Origin: an uncultured Clostridia bacterium
GTDB taxonomy: Bacteria; Bacillota; Clostridia; Christensenellales; Aristaeellaceae
Direction of reading: 5' to 3'
Length of the DNA: 38,166 bases
Assembly: GCA_934636425.1 (NCBI GenBank)
Contig: CAKUAV010000010.1
Coordinates: 1 to 38,166, forward strand
Shown in pieces: positions 25,289-33,256 of this stretch; the first letter of the stretch is position 1; every line of letters begins with the position of its first letter. The position numbers were made by a program, and so were the translations under genes. The notes under the pieces are model-generated. The model was not told where the DNA came from, searched no databases, and saw only the letters and a list, made by a program, of their open reading frames with translations.

Positions 25289-27615
25289 TCCCATTCGAGG
25301 CGCAGATTGGGCAGCGAGAGCCTTTCGGGGCGGCAGACGCGGTTGCCCCATGTGCCGTCGTGCCGGTCGAGCGGGCCGAACAGCGGCGCGTGCGAGGAAT
25401 ATGCCGTCAGGACGAAATGCGCTTTCTTTCCGGCGAGATCGTCCGGCAGAACAAAGCGATAGGGTGCGAAGGCCTGCGCGCCGACCGGCTGCCCATTGAC
25501 CGCGAGGGATGCGACCAGCCGATTGTCGTCATAGCACAGCGCGATGCAGCGCGCGCCCTCGGGAATATCTGCGTCGAACGATGCGTCTGCGCTGTGGGTG
25601 AACGACGCGTCGTTCTCCGCGCGCGGCCGGACGGTGAGCGCGCCGTCTACACTGAACACGCCCTCGGCGATCAGCACCGGCAAAAAGCACTTGTCGGTCA
25701 GTGCCGAAGAGACGACATGCCGTCCCGCGCTGAGCGTTATCGGCTCGGTTTTGCGGTACAGGCCGTCAAAGCAGCCGGTCAGATTGTCCGCGGGGCGGGA
25801 GAACGCGAGCGGCGCGCCGTCGAGCAGTATTTCGCCCGCCTCGGGATAGACGCGCCCATTGAAGGCCATTGTGAGCGGCGCTTCCAGCGTGAATGCGCAC
25901 TCGGGCGCGTCCAGAAGCGGCAGGCGCATCAGCGCGGGATGAGTAGAGAAGACGGCATAGCTCCTGATGGGCAGGCTGTGCGCGGCCCTGTTCGGCGCGC
26001 TGTCGCCGGTGAACACGCCGAACGTCTCCAGCGTGAACGGAAGGCTCTTATCGGGCGTGTGCAGCACGAGCGCGCGCGGCGCGGCCGGCTCCATGGCGCG
26101 GTCGATCACGACAAACGCGCCGTCCGAGTATGTCTTGAGCAGCACGTTCTCCTCGGGCGAGCCGTCGGCCTTCGTGACCCAGACGCGGCGCTCAGTCTGC
26201 CGCAGCAGATCGTCCGCGCAGGAGAGCGCGTCGGCATAGCGCGCGCCGGTGGCTTCGTCCGTGTACGTTCCGTCCGCGCCGAAGGCGATTGTGTGCGGGG
26301 CGTTTGTCTTTTCATCCTCGCGTATGAGCGTCCACTGTATCTGGCGAACGCGCAGCGCGTCTATGAGCGCGTTCACGGCGCAATCGACGCGATCGGGCGC
26401 TTCCGTGCGGACTGTGGAAAGCGCCGCGGAGACGGGCAGGCGCAGCGCGACGTCGCCGTGCATGAGAGGCGCTTTTGCGGCGAAGCGCGCGGCGGCCTCG
26501 GCGGTCTGTCCCAGCGCGGCCGCGCCGGCGAAATCGGGCGATTCCGGCGCGAAGTCGTGGAAGTAGTTGTCCTTTATCCAATTTCCGCGCGCGTCCAGAT
26601 GCGCCACGGCCATGAAGAAGTGATCCACGCCGTGCGCCGCCGCCGTCCAGATCATCTGCCGCATTCGGGCGTAGGGCATGGAGCAGGGCCCCAGCGCGAA
26701 CAGCTCGGCCATGGCGTGGGGCGCGCCGTGAGCGCGGACGTTCTGAATCTGCGAAAAGAGATAGTCGCGCGGCGCGTCGAGCCATGTGTTGATTTCGTCC
26801 ACGCCCGGCACGTCGAAGCGATCGAGATTGTCCATGACCGAGCCGGAGAAGCGGTATTCGCTCTGCACGCAGTCGTCGCACATACAGTGGCCGGTCAGGA
26901 GCAGGTTGTGCGCGCGGCACCACGCCGATATGCGGTCGAAATAGCAGGCGCGGAAGCGTTCGGCGATCAGCCGCCAGAAGCGCTCGGAAAACGCGGCGCA
27001 CTCTCCGCGCGTGAAATAGGCGATCAGGCCGTCGGTCATGTCCTCGCCGAAGCGCGCGCGGTAGTCCTCCCCGATGCCCTCGTAGTAGGGCAGCTGATTG
27101 TCGCCGCGGCAGGTGTAGGCAAAGCTCGGCTCGTCGGTGAATATGCCCCGAATCACCGTGCCGAACAGATCGCCGAACCAGCGGGCGTAGCGCTCGTGCG
27201 TCAGGGCGATGAAGCGGTCGACCGCGTCGGGATTGAGCATATCGGCGGTGAACTGCTCGTAGGTGTGTTTGACGTCCTCATCCGAGGCGCGCAGCACGCG
27301 CACGCTTTCGCCGTCCCAGACGAAGCGGCTGGCCATGAGCTCGGGATGATCGCGCGTGACCTCGCCTTTGCAGGAGCCGGACGGCCAGTTGAACTCGTCG
27401 TAGAGCCACACGGCCATGCCGCGTTCCTTTGCAAAATCAATGCAGGCGGCGCAGAGATCGCGCCATTCCTCCGACATATAGGGCACATCGCAGCCTGCAC
27501 GGGGGTAGAGCATGATCTGGCGGACGCCGCCCTCGTAAAAGCGCTGAAGCCGCGCCCGGAGAAGTGCGCCCGTGGGGCGGCCGGTGATGGCGAGCATGGG
27601 AATGAGCGGATTCAT
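25285..27615 (-). CDS. GH106-like glycoside hydrolase (776 aa)
   Basis: The N-terminal part is a TIM barrel beginning MNPLIPMLAITGRPTG, with the hallmark WLYDEFNWPSG (70-80) of GH106-type alpha-L-rhamnosidases and their relatives. FTDEPSF (159-165, Glu162) is a good candidate for a catalytic carboxylate. The C-terminal half is beta-rich and ends EWD. It is shorter than typical GH106 enzymes of about 1000 aa and lacks a signal peptide. The ATG has AAGGAGG at 9 nt. It is driven from a promoter shared with the divergent araC-type gene. Alpha-L-rhamnosidase activity is an inference from the motif family; the exact linkage is not known. Confidence 0.78.
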   Translation of the reverse strand: MNPLIPMLAITGRPTGALLRARLQRFYEGGVRQIMLYPRAGCDVPYMSEEWRDLCAACIDFAKERGMAVWLYDEFNWPSGSCKGEVTRDHPELMASRFVWDGESVRVLRASDEDVKHTYEQFTADMLNPDAVDRFIALTHERYARWFGDLFGTVIRGIFTDEPSFAYTCRGDNQLPYYEGIGEDYRARFGEDMTDGLIAYFTRGECAAFSERFWRLIAERFRACYFDRISAWCRAHNLLLTGHCMCDDCVQSEYRFSGSVMDNLDRFDVPGVDEINTWLDAPRDYLFSQIQNVRAHGAPHAMAELFALGPCSMPYARMRQMIWTAAAHGVDHFFMAVAHLDARGNWIKDNYFHDFAPESPDFAGAAALGQTAEAAARFAAKAPLMHGDVALRLPVSAALSTVRTEAPDRVDCAVNALIDALRVRQIQWTLIREDEKTNAPHTIAFGADGTYTDEATGARYADALSCADDLLRQTERRVWVTKADGSPEENVLLKTYSDGAFVVIDRAMEPAAPRALVLHTPDKSLPFTLETFGVFTGDSAPNRAAHSLPIRSYAVFSTHPALMRLPLLDAPECAFTLEAPLTMAFNGRVYPEAGEILLDGAPLAFSRPADNLTGCFDGLYRKTEPITLSAGRHVVSSALTDKCFLPVLIAEGVFSVDGALTVRPRAENDASFTHSADASFDADIPEGARCIALCYDDNRLVASLAVNGQPVGAQAFAPYRFVLPDDLAGKKAHFVLTAYSSHAPLFGPLDRHDGTWGNRVCRPERLSLPNLRLEWD

Positions 27616-27653
27616 GAGACAGTCCCTCCTTGCGGTCGATGTTTATGTACGGC

Positions 27654-27698
27654 TTGATTTTAGCACGCGGCCGTGATAGAATCAATGCGAGCAATCAA
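27654..27698. promoter_or_regulatory. Overlapping face-to-face promoters with direct-repeat operator
   Basis: Rightwards there is TTGATT (27654-27659), 17 bp, TAGAAT (27677-27682) for the regulator. Leftwards there is TTGATT (27685-27680), 17 bp, TAAAAT (27662-27657) with an extended TG for the GH106-like gene. Each -10 overlaps the other's -35. Two AATCAA boxes (27680-27685 and 27693-27698), 13 bp apart, are possible binding half-sites for the AraC protein. Confidence 0.7.
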
Positions 27699-27731
27699 TA
27701 CAAATCTTTCTGAAATAAAGGTTGAAACGAT

Positions 27732-28556
27732 ATGAATATATTTCTGCGCTATGCCGCCGAGACCACCAATCTGCCCAACCACTTCCGCACGATCGCCTAC
27801 GACGCGCGGATACTGTACATACTCTCCGGGCGCGGCGAGCTGGACTATGGCGAAGCACGCGCGCCGCTGGAGCCGCTGGCAATGTGCTATTATCCGCCGG
27901 GCGTGCCGTACTATCCGCGCTCGGTTTCGGCGGAACCGATGCGCTTTGTGACGCTGAATTTCGACTTTACGCAGGAATACGCCGCCGTGACGCATACGCA
28001 GCTGCCCGTGCCCGAGAGCGCGTGCGATCCCGCGCGGCTGATGCGGACGCATAATCAGTGCGGCGAAGCGCTGTTCCATGCGCCGTTTGTGACGGACGCG
28101 CCGATGCTCTACGACGTGATGCGCCAGATTGCGCGGGAATTTCAGGAGGGCGGCGCGCATGGCCGGGAGCGGGCGGCGGCGCTGCTGCAATACGCGCTCT
28201 ATCGGCTCTGCGATCAGGCCGATGAGGCGCGCAGCGGGCTTTACCGCAGGACGCTCGACTATCTGCAGGCGCACTATACAGAGCCGCTGGACAACCGCGC
28301 GATCGCCCGGGCGCTCAACTATCATCCCAACTATCTCAACGCGGCCTTTAAGCGGGAAAGCGGCGCGACGCTGCACTGCTTTCTGAGAAATCTGCGCCTG
28401 CAAAAGGCCGCGCGGCTTTTGCGCGAGAGCGATATGCCTGTGGCCGAAATCGCGCGCGCCGTCGGGTTTGAGAACGCGGATCACTTTTCGGCGGCATTCT
28501 CGCGGCGCTACGGTCTTTCGCCCACGCAGTGCCGGAAAAAGAATGCGCTCGTATAG
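27732..28556 (+). CDS. AraC-family transcriptional regulator
   Basis: The 274-aa product has an N-terminal cupin-like sensor (about 10-110, with YILSGRGELDYG and CYYPPGVPYYP) and a C-terminal double helix-turn-helix (about 170-270) ending VAEIARAVGFENADHFSAAFSRRYGLSPTQ, the AraC signature. AAAGG lies 10 nt from the ATG. It is divergent from the GH106-like and GH116 genes and upstream of the beta-helix gene, so it probably senses a sugar and controls this island. Confidence 0.92.
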   Translation: MNIFLRYAAETTNLPNHFRTIAYDARILYILSGRGELDYGEARAPLEPLAMCYYPPGVPYYPRSVSAEPMRFVTLNFDFTQEYAAVTHTQLPVPESACDPARLMRTHNQCGEALFHAPFVTDAPMLYDVMRQIAREFQEGGAHGRERAAALLQYALYRLCDQADEARSGLYRRTLDYLQAHYTEPLDNRAIARALNYHPNYLNAAFKRESGATLHCFLRNLRLQKAARLLRESDMPVAEIARAVGFENADHFSAAFSRRYGLSPTQCRKKNALV

Positions 28557-28569
28557 CCGGGGCTGCTTA

Positions 28570-28598
28570 TTGACGCGCCCGCGCCGCTGGGTTATAAT
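28570..28598 (+). promoter_or_regulatory. Promoter of the beta-helix gene
   Basis: TTGACG (28570-28575), 17 bp, TATAAT (28593-28598), about 35 bp before the ATG. Confidence 0.8.
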
Positions 28599-28632
28599 GA
28601 CAGCGAGTCAAAGAACAAGGAGGGCGATACCT

Positions 28633-30747
28633 ATGTCTTTGCAGGATCAGCTGAGCCACTATGCGAAAAAAGAGTATCCCATCATCGAGGGTGATATTTA
28701 CGTTTCGACGGACGGAAATGACGCGGCCGACGGCTCGCGCGAGCATCCATTCGCCACGATCGAGCGCGCCGTAAAGGCCGTGCGCGCGCTGAAGGCGGGC
28801 AAAAGCGGCGTGAGGGTGTGCGTCCATGCCGGCGAATACCTGACGAGCGGCATTGCGCTGACTCAGGAGGATTCCGGCAGCGCGGACTGCCCGATCACCT
28901 ACCGCGCCTATGGCGACGGCGAGGTCATACTAAACGGCGGCGTGACGCTGCGGGCGGAGGATTTTACTGCGATCGACGAGGCGGCGCGCGCGCGGCTGCA
29001 TGGCGCGGCGCGGGACAATGTCGTGTGCGTCGATCTGAAGAAGTACGGCCTGAGCGAGAAGGACTGGGGGCGGCTGTGCCCCATAGGCGCGTTCGGCACA
29101 GAGAACAAATACGACGACTGCGAAGAGGGTGCGAACTGCGAATTGTTCCTGAACGGGCAGCGCATGACGCTGGCGCGCTATCCCGACGAGGGCTTTCTGC
29201 GGCTGGGCGCTGTGGCCGACGTGGGCGACGTGTGGGAGTTCCCGGAGCAGAACTATCATTACGACTGGAATGAGCGGCGCAATCACCGCGGCGGCGCCTA
29301 CATCATGGACAAGCCCACGACGGCGCGCGCTGCGGGCTGGAAGGACACGGGCGATATCTGGGCGTACGGCTATTTCTATCACGACTGGGCCGATTCGTCC
29401 ACGCCGGTAAAGGGCTTCGACATTGCGCACCGCACGTTCTATCCGGCGCACGTCTCCCGCTACGGCGCGCGCAAGGACGCGCTGTACTATTTCTACAATG
29501 TGTTCGAGGAAATGGACGCGCCGGGCGAGTGGTATCTGGATCGCGGCGCGGGGAAGCTGTATTTCTATCCGCCGGTCGATTTGAAGGGCGCGCGCATAGA
29601 GATGACCGTGACGCGCAGCAGCGTGATCGACGCGAAAAACGTAAATCATGTGACGTTCGAGGGCTTTACCGTCAAGGGCACGCGCGCCGACGCGATCACA
29701 ATCGAGGGCGATCACAACACGCTGCGCCGTCTGAACATATACGGCGTGATGGGCAACGCCATGGCAGTGAAGGGCAATTTCAACATCGTGACCGACTGCG
29801 AGGTCTCGCACACCGGCAAGGGCGGCGTGATCATGAGCGGCGGCGACCGCGCGACGCTCACGCCCGGATGCAGCCGCGTGGAGAACTGCCTCTTCCACGA
29901 CTGGGCGGAGGTGTACATGGTCTATTGCGGCGCTGTGCGTCTGGAGGGCTGCGGCAATGTCTGCGCGCACAACGAGATGTACAACGCGCCCCATTCGGCG
30001 ATATTCTATTACGGCAACGACCATGTGATCGAGTACAATTACATTCACGACGTGGTGCTTCACTCTTCCGATGCGGGCGCGATCTACTCCGGCCAGGACT
30101 GGGCGGGGCAGGGCTGCGTCGTGCGCTACAACTGCCTGTGCGACATAGGCGGCGGCGAGTTTACGCCCGACGGCATATACTTTGACGATATGCTCTCCGG
30201 CCAGACGGCCTATGGCAATCTGCTGATCAATGTGCGCAAGAACGGCTTTTTGATCGGCGGCGGGCGCGACAACTTCGTGTTCAACAACATCATGGTGCAT
30301 TGCGGCAAGGCGCTGACCTACGACGACCGCGGCCGCGACGGCTTCATGAACAACGGCTGGGCGGTTGCGTCCGTGGCGAGCTATGAAAACGGCAGCATGT
30401 GGAAGCGGCTGCGCCAGTCGCCCTATCAGTCGGAGATCTGGAAGAAGCGCTATCCGTCGCTGGCGCGGCTGAGCCACGACTTCTCCGATCCCAACAGCCC
30501 GGAGTTCGCCCCCAACCCGGCGCACGCTCTGGTCTATGACAATCTGGCGATCGACGAGGCGGGCAGCATCGGCCGCATCGATCCCTCCGTCGCGGAATAC
30601 AGCGACGTTGACCGCAACATGGCCTACAAATCGCTCAATGAGGCCGGCTTTGAGCAGGACGGCTATACGCTGAAGGCCGACGCGCAGGCGCTCAGGGATA
30701 TGCCGGGATTCGTCAATCTGCCGCTGGAGAAGATAGGAAGGTACTGA
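28633..30747 (+). CDS. Right-handed parallel beta-helix protein (704 aa)
   Basis: The product begins with DIYVSTDGNDAADGSREHPFATIERAVKAVR (about 21-51), the DG-x-x-x-x-PF-A-T-I lead-in of pectate-lyase/beta-helix proteins. Repeating rungs follow from about 330 to 560, such as HVTFEGFTVKGTRADAITIEGDHNTLRRLNI and NVCAHNEMYNAPHSAIFYYGNDHVIEYNYIHDV. The fold is used by polysaccharide lyases, epimerases and other sugar enzymes, so the exact activity is open. There is no signal peptide. The frame opens at 28468, but AAGGAGG (28618-28624) places the start at ATG 28633. The next gene follows 3 bp later in the same operon. Confidence 0.85.
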   Translation: MSLQDQLSHYAKKEYPIIEGDIYVSTDGNDAADGSREHPFATIERAVKAVRALKAGKSGVRVCVHAGEYLTSGIALTQEDSGSADCPITYRAYGDGEVILNGGVTLRAEDFTAIDEAARARLHGAARDNVVCVDLKKYGLSEKDWGRLCPIGAFGTENKYDDCEEGANCELFLNGQRMTLARYPDEGFLRLGAVADVGDVWEFPEQNYHYDWNERRNHRGGAYIMDKPTTARAAGWKDTGDIWAYGYFYHDWADSSTPVKGFDIAHRTFYPAHVSRYGARKDALYYFYNVFEEMDAPGEWYLDRGAGKLYFYPPVDLKGARIEMTVTRSSVIDAKNVNHVTFEGFTVKGTRADAITIEGDHNTLRRLNIYGVMGNAMAVKGNFNIVTDCEVSHTGKGGVIMSGGDRATLTPGCSRVENCLFHDWAEVYMVYCGAVRLEGCGNVCAHNEMYNAPHSAIFYYGNDHVIEYNYIHDVVLHSSDAGAIYSGQDWAGQGCVVRYNCLCDIGGGEFTPDGIYFDDMLSGQTAYGNLLINVRKNGFLIGGGRDNFVFNNIMVHCGKALTYDDRGRDGFMNNGWAVASVASYENGSMWKRLRQSPYQSEIWKKRYPSLARLSHDFSDPNSPEFAPNPAHALVYDNLAIDEAGSIGRIDPSVAEYSDVDRNMAYKSLNEAGFEQDGYTLKADAQALRDMPGFVNLPLEKIGRY

Positions 30748-30750
30748 TTC

Positions 30751-31272
30751 ATGAAGAAAGGCGCATGGGTCGCGGTGATTGTCGCGCTCGTCATCACGTT
30801 CTTCATGGGTTGGCTGGCCGGGGAATTGAGCCGCTCCGACATGAACGCGGCGCAAACGGCTCTCGGGCGGACGGGACTGCCTGAAGGATACGCGCCGTCC
30901 TACGCGGTGCATGGCGCTGCGTACGGGCGGGATTCCTTTGAGCAGACCGTGTTCCGCGTCGAATATGAGAGCGAGAGAGAAGCGCTCTTCCGGCTCATGG
31001 ACAAAGCGCCTCTCTGGCGCGTCGCCGAGGCGGGCGCGGAGGACTACCGCCGCCTTGCGGAGACGGCGATGTGGCCGTATCAGGCCGCGGTTCAGGTTGC
31101 GGACGATGTGGTGTTCGACGCGTGGTACTACCGGGAAAAGGCCGAGCCGCACAATGCGTCCGAAGCGCCCGACGGCCCCTTCGCGGAGATCGGTCGGGTG
31201 GGCAGGGGCTTCGAGTTCGCCGTGTTCGATCGGGAGACGGGGCTGTTCATATTCACAAGTCAATTCGGCTGA
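30751..31272 (+). CDS. Small membrane-anchored protein of unknown function (173 aa)
   Basis: I do not recognise this family. Residues 5-27 (AWVAVIVALVITFFMGWLAGELS) form a membrane helix; the rest is a soluble, mixed-charge domain facing outward if the helix is an N-in anchor. GAAGG lies about 9 nt from the ATG and the gene starts 3 bp after the beta-helix stop, so the two are likely translated from one message. Confidence 0.7.
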   Translation: MKKGAWVAVIVALVITFFMGWLAGELSRSDMNAAQTALGRTGLPEGYAPSYAVHGAAYGRDSFEQTVFRVEYESEREALFRLMDKAPLWRVAEAGAEDYRRLAETAMWPYQAAVQVADDVVFDAWYYREKAEPHNASEAPDGPFAEIGRVGRGFEFAVFDRETGLFIFTSQFG

Positions 31273-31288
31273 GAGACGCATTATAACG

Positions 31289-31327
31289 GCAGCCGCCCGG
31301 GCGATTTGTTTTCGCCCGGGCGGCTGC
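31289..31327 (+). terminator. Perfect 16-bp hairpin without a T tract
   Basis: GCAGCCGCCCGGGCGA pairs exactly with its complement around TTTGTTT. It lies 16 bp after the small membrane gene but is followed by GCGGATTG rather than a T run. The hairpin at 31586-31619 is nearly the same and does have the T run. I regard this one as the displaced half of a terminator. Confidence 0.6.
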
Positions 31328-31331
31328 GGAT

Positions 31332-31580
31332 TGTCGAAAAAGTTTTTGACAAGCGGGTGGACGGGAGAACAAGCTCCCTCGCCACGGCCGCCCCTGCCGT
31401 TTTTTTGCAAAAAATCTTTCAGATTTCCGGGCGCAAAAACTGCAAGGAAACGATTTTTGCTCTGGAAAATAAAATTTTCCGCCGCTTTCAATCCTCCCGC
31501 ACCCGCCGTACAGGCAGCCGGGCACGATTAAAAGCTCGAGAGAGCTGCGGCCATCTCGAACTTTCCAAGATTTTTCGACA
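31332..31580 (-). repeat. Dispersed intergenic element, copy 3, with TGTCGAAAAA ends
   Basis: The element is bounded by a perfect 10-bp terminal inverted repeat (TGTCGAAAAA at 31332, TTTTTCGACA at 31571). Read leftwards it carries blocks shared with copies 1 and 2: a TGTACG...GGGTGCGGGA block, GGAAAAT...TTTTCCAGAGCAAAAA, CTCCCGTCCACC and TTGTCAAAAA. It also holds a 60-80 bp extra stretch. It is about 190 bp after the glgA stop and in glgA orientation. No gene is present from 31273 to 31769 apart from this element and its flanking hairpins. Confidence 0.75.
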
Positions 31581-31585
31581 GTCTG

Positions 31586-31626
31586 AGCCGCCCGGACGAT
31601 TGTTTTCGCTCGGGCGGCTGGTTTTT
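31586..31626 (+). terminator. Rightward terminator hairpin, second copy
   Basis: AGCCGCCCGGACGA pairs with TCGCTCGGGCGGCT (two mismatches), then GGTTTTT. It resembles the hairpin at 31289-31327 and is most likely the original terminator of the rightward genes. Confidence 0.75.
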
Positions 31627-31769
31627 GATGGAGTGTGTTGGGGGACGGATTGCGGCGACGTCTTTTCGCCGCGCCTGGCCTGCGGGTTTTGTCGCCGAGG
31701 CCGGGCGGGAATTCCTTCGGGTCGACGGAGAGGCTGCGCGGTCGGGACGCCGCGCCTTTGTATGGATGA

Positions 31770-33233
31770 TTATTCCGCGCTCTTTTCGGCCTTTTCTCCG
31801 GTCAGGCCGCGGTACATATCCAGATACACGCGCGCGGACTGATCCCAGCCGTACTGGCCGCGCATGGCGCGACGAACCAGGCGCTGGAATGTTTTCGGCT
31901 CGCTGCGATAGACGCGCACGGCGTATTCGACGACGTGCAGCATATCGTGCGCGTTGTAATTGGCGAAGCTGAAGCCGTTGCCCTCGTCGGTGAACTCGTT
32001 GTAGGCGACGACGGTGTCGCGCAGGCCGCCGGTCTCGCGCACGATGGGCAGCGCGCCGTAGCGCAGGGCGATCATCTGGCTCAGGCCGCAGGGCTCGAAA
32101 CGGCTGGGCATCAGGAACAGATCGCTGGCGGCATAGATGCGGTGCGCGAGCTGATTGTTCATCTCGATGCGCGCGGCGAGGCGGCCCGGATAGCGCATCT
32201 GCGCCGAGCGGAACATGGAGACGTAGTTGTCGTCGCCCTTGCCCAGCACGACCAGCTGAACGCCCGTGGCCATGATCTCGTTGAGCACGCACTGCACCAG
32301 ATCGAGACCCTTCTGGCCGGACAGGCGGCCGACCATGCCGATCATGGGCACGTTTTCGTCCACTTCAAGCCCAAGCTCCTCCTGAAGCAGCGCCTTGTTC
32401 TTCTGCTTGCGGCCTATGGAGCGCCAGGAATAGTCCATCTCGATCAGCGGATCGGTCGAGGGATCGTATTCGGCCATGTCGATGCCGTTGAGTATGCCGA
32501 CGAGGCGATCGGCCTTGGCGCGCATGAGGCCGTCCAGCTTTTCGCCGTAATAGGCGGTCTGGATCTCCTGCGCGTAGGTCGGGCTGACCGTGGTGATGCG
32601 GTCGGCGAAATTGAGGCCGGCCTTCATGAACGAGCACGCGCCGAAGAACTCCGCGCCGCCGTCCAGATAGGCCTCGCGCCCCAGATGCAGCAGATCCTCA
32701 ACATAGTCGATGGGGAATATGCCCTGATACTGGAGATTGTGTATGGTGTAGGCGGTCTTGATCGCGCCATAGCCCGCCCTGCCGGCGTATTGCAGCCTGT
32801 AGAGCATGGGGATCATGCCGGTCTGCCAGTCGTGACAGTGCAGCACATCCGGGAAGAAATCGATGCGCGGCAGCATTTCCAATACGGCCTTGTCGAAGAA
32901 GGAGAAGCGCTCCGGCTCGTCGCCGCCCAGCCCGTAGACATAGGGGCGCTTGAAGTAGTATTCGTTGTCGATGAAATAGAACGTGACGCCGTTCTCGGTG
33001 AGCGTGTCGACGCCGCAGTACTGATGCCGCCAGCCCAGCTCGACCGTGAAATCGACCAGATGCGTCATGCGCGTGCGATAGCTCTCGGGGATTTCGACAT
33101 ATTTGGGAATGACCACGCGCACATCGACGCCTTCCGCCGAAAGCGCCTTGGGCAGCGCGCCGATCACGTCGGCCAGACCGCCGGTCTTGACAAAGGGGAC
33201 GCATTCGGACGCTGCCATCAGGATTTTCATCAT
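31770..33233 (-). CDS. glgA: Glycogen synthase
   Basis: This GT5 enzyme transfers glucose from ADP-glucose to the growing alpha-1,4-glucan. The 487-aa product has the ADP-glucose-binding KTGGL (16-20) and the catalytic-domain FEPCGLSQM (Glu380), plus the family's usual length. GGAGG lies 7 nt from the ATG at 33233 (MMKILMA). It is the last gene of the operon glgC-glgD-hydrolase-glgA, 23 bp after the preceding hydrolase stop. Confidence 0.95.
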   Translation of the reverse strand: MMKILMAASECVPFVKTGGLADVIGALPKALSAEGVDVRVVIPKYVEIPESYRTRMTHLVDFTVELGWRHQYCGVDTLTENGVTFYFIDNEYYFKRPYVYGLGGDEPERFSFFDKAVLEMLPRIDFFPDVLHCHDWQTGMIPMLYRLQYAGRAGYGAIKTAYTIHNLQYQGIFPIDYVEDLLHLGREAYLDGGAEFFGACSFMKAGLNFADRITTVSPTYAQEIQTAYYGEKLDGLMRAKADRLVGILNGIDMAEYDPSTDPLIEMDYSWRSIGRKQKNKALLQEELGLEVDENVPMIGMVGRLSGQKGLDLVQCVLNEIMATGVQLVVLGKGDDNYVSMFRSAQMRYPGRLAARIEMNNQLAHRIYAASDLFLMPSRFEPCGLSQMIALRYGALPIVRETGGLRDTVVAYNEFTDEGNGFSFANYNAHDMLHVVEYAVRVYRSEPKTFQRLVRRAMRGQYGWDQSARVYLDMYRGLTGEKAEKSAE

Positions 33234-33256
33234 ATATATTCCTCCGTACGGCCTCA

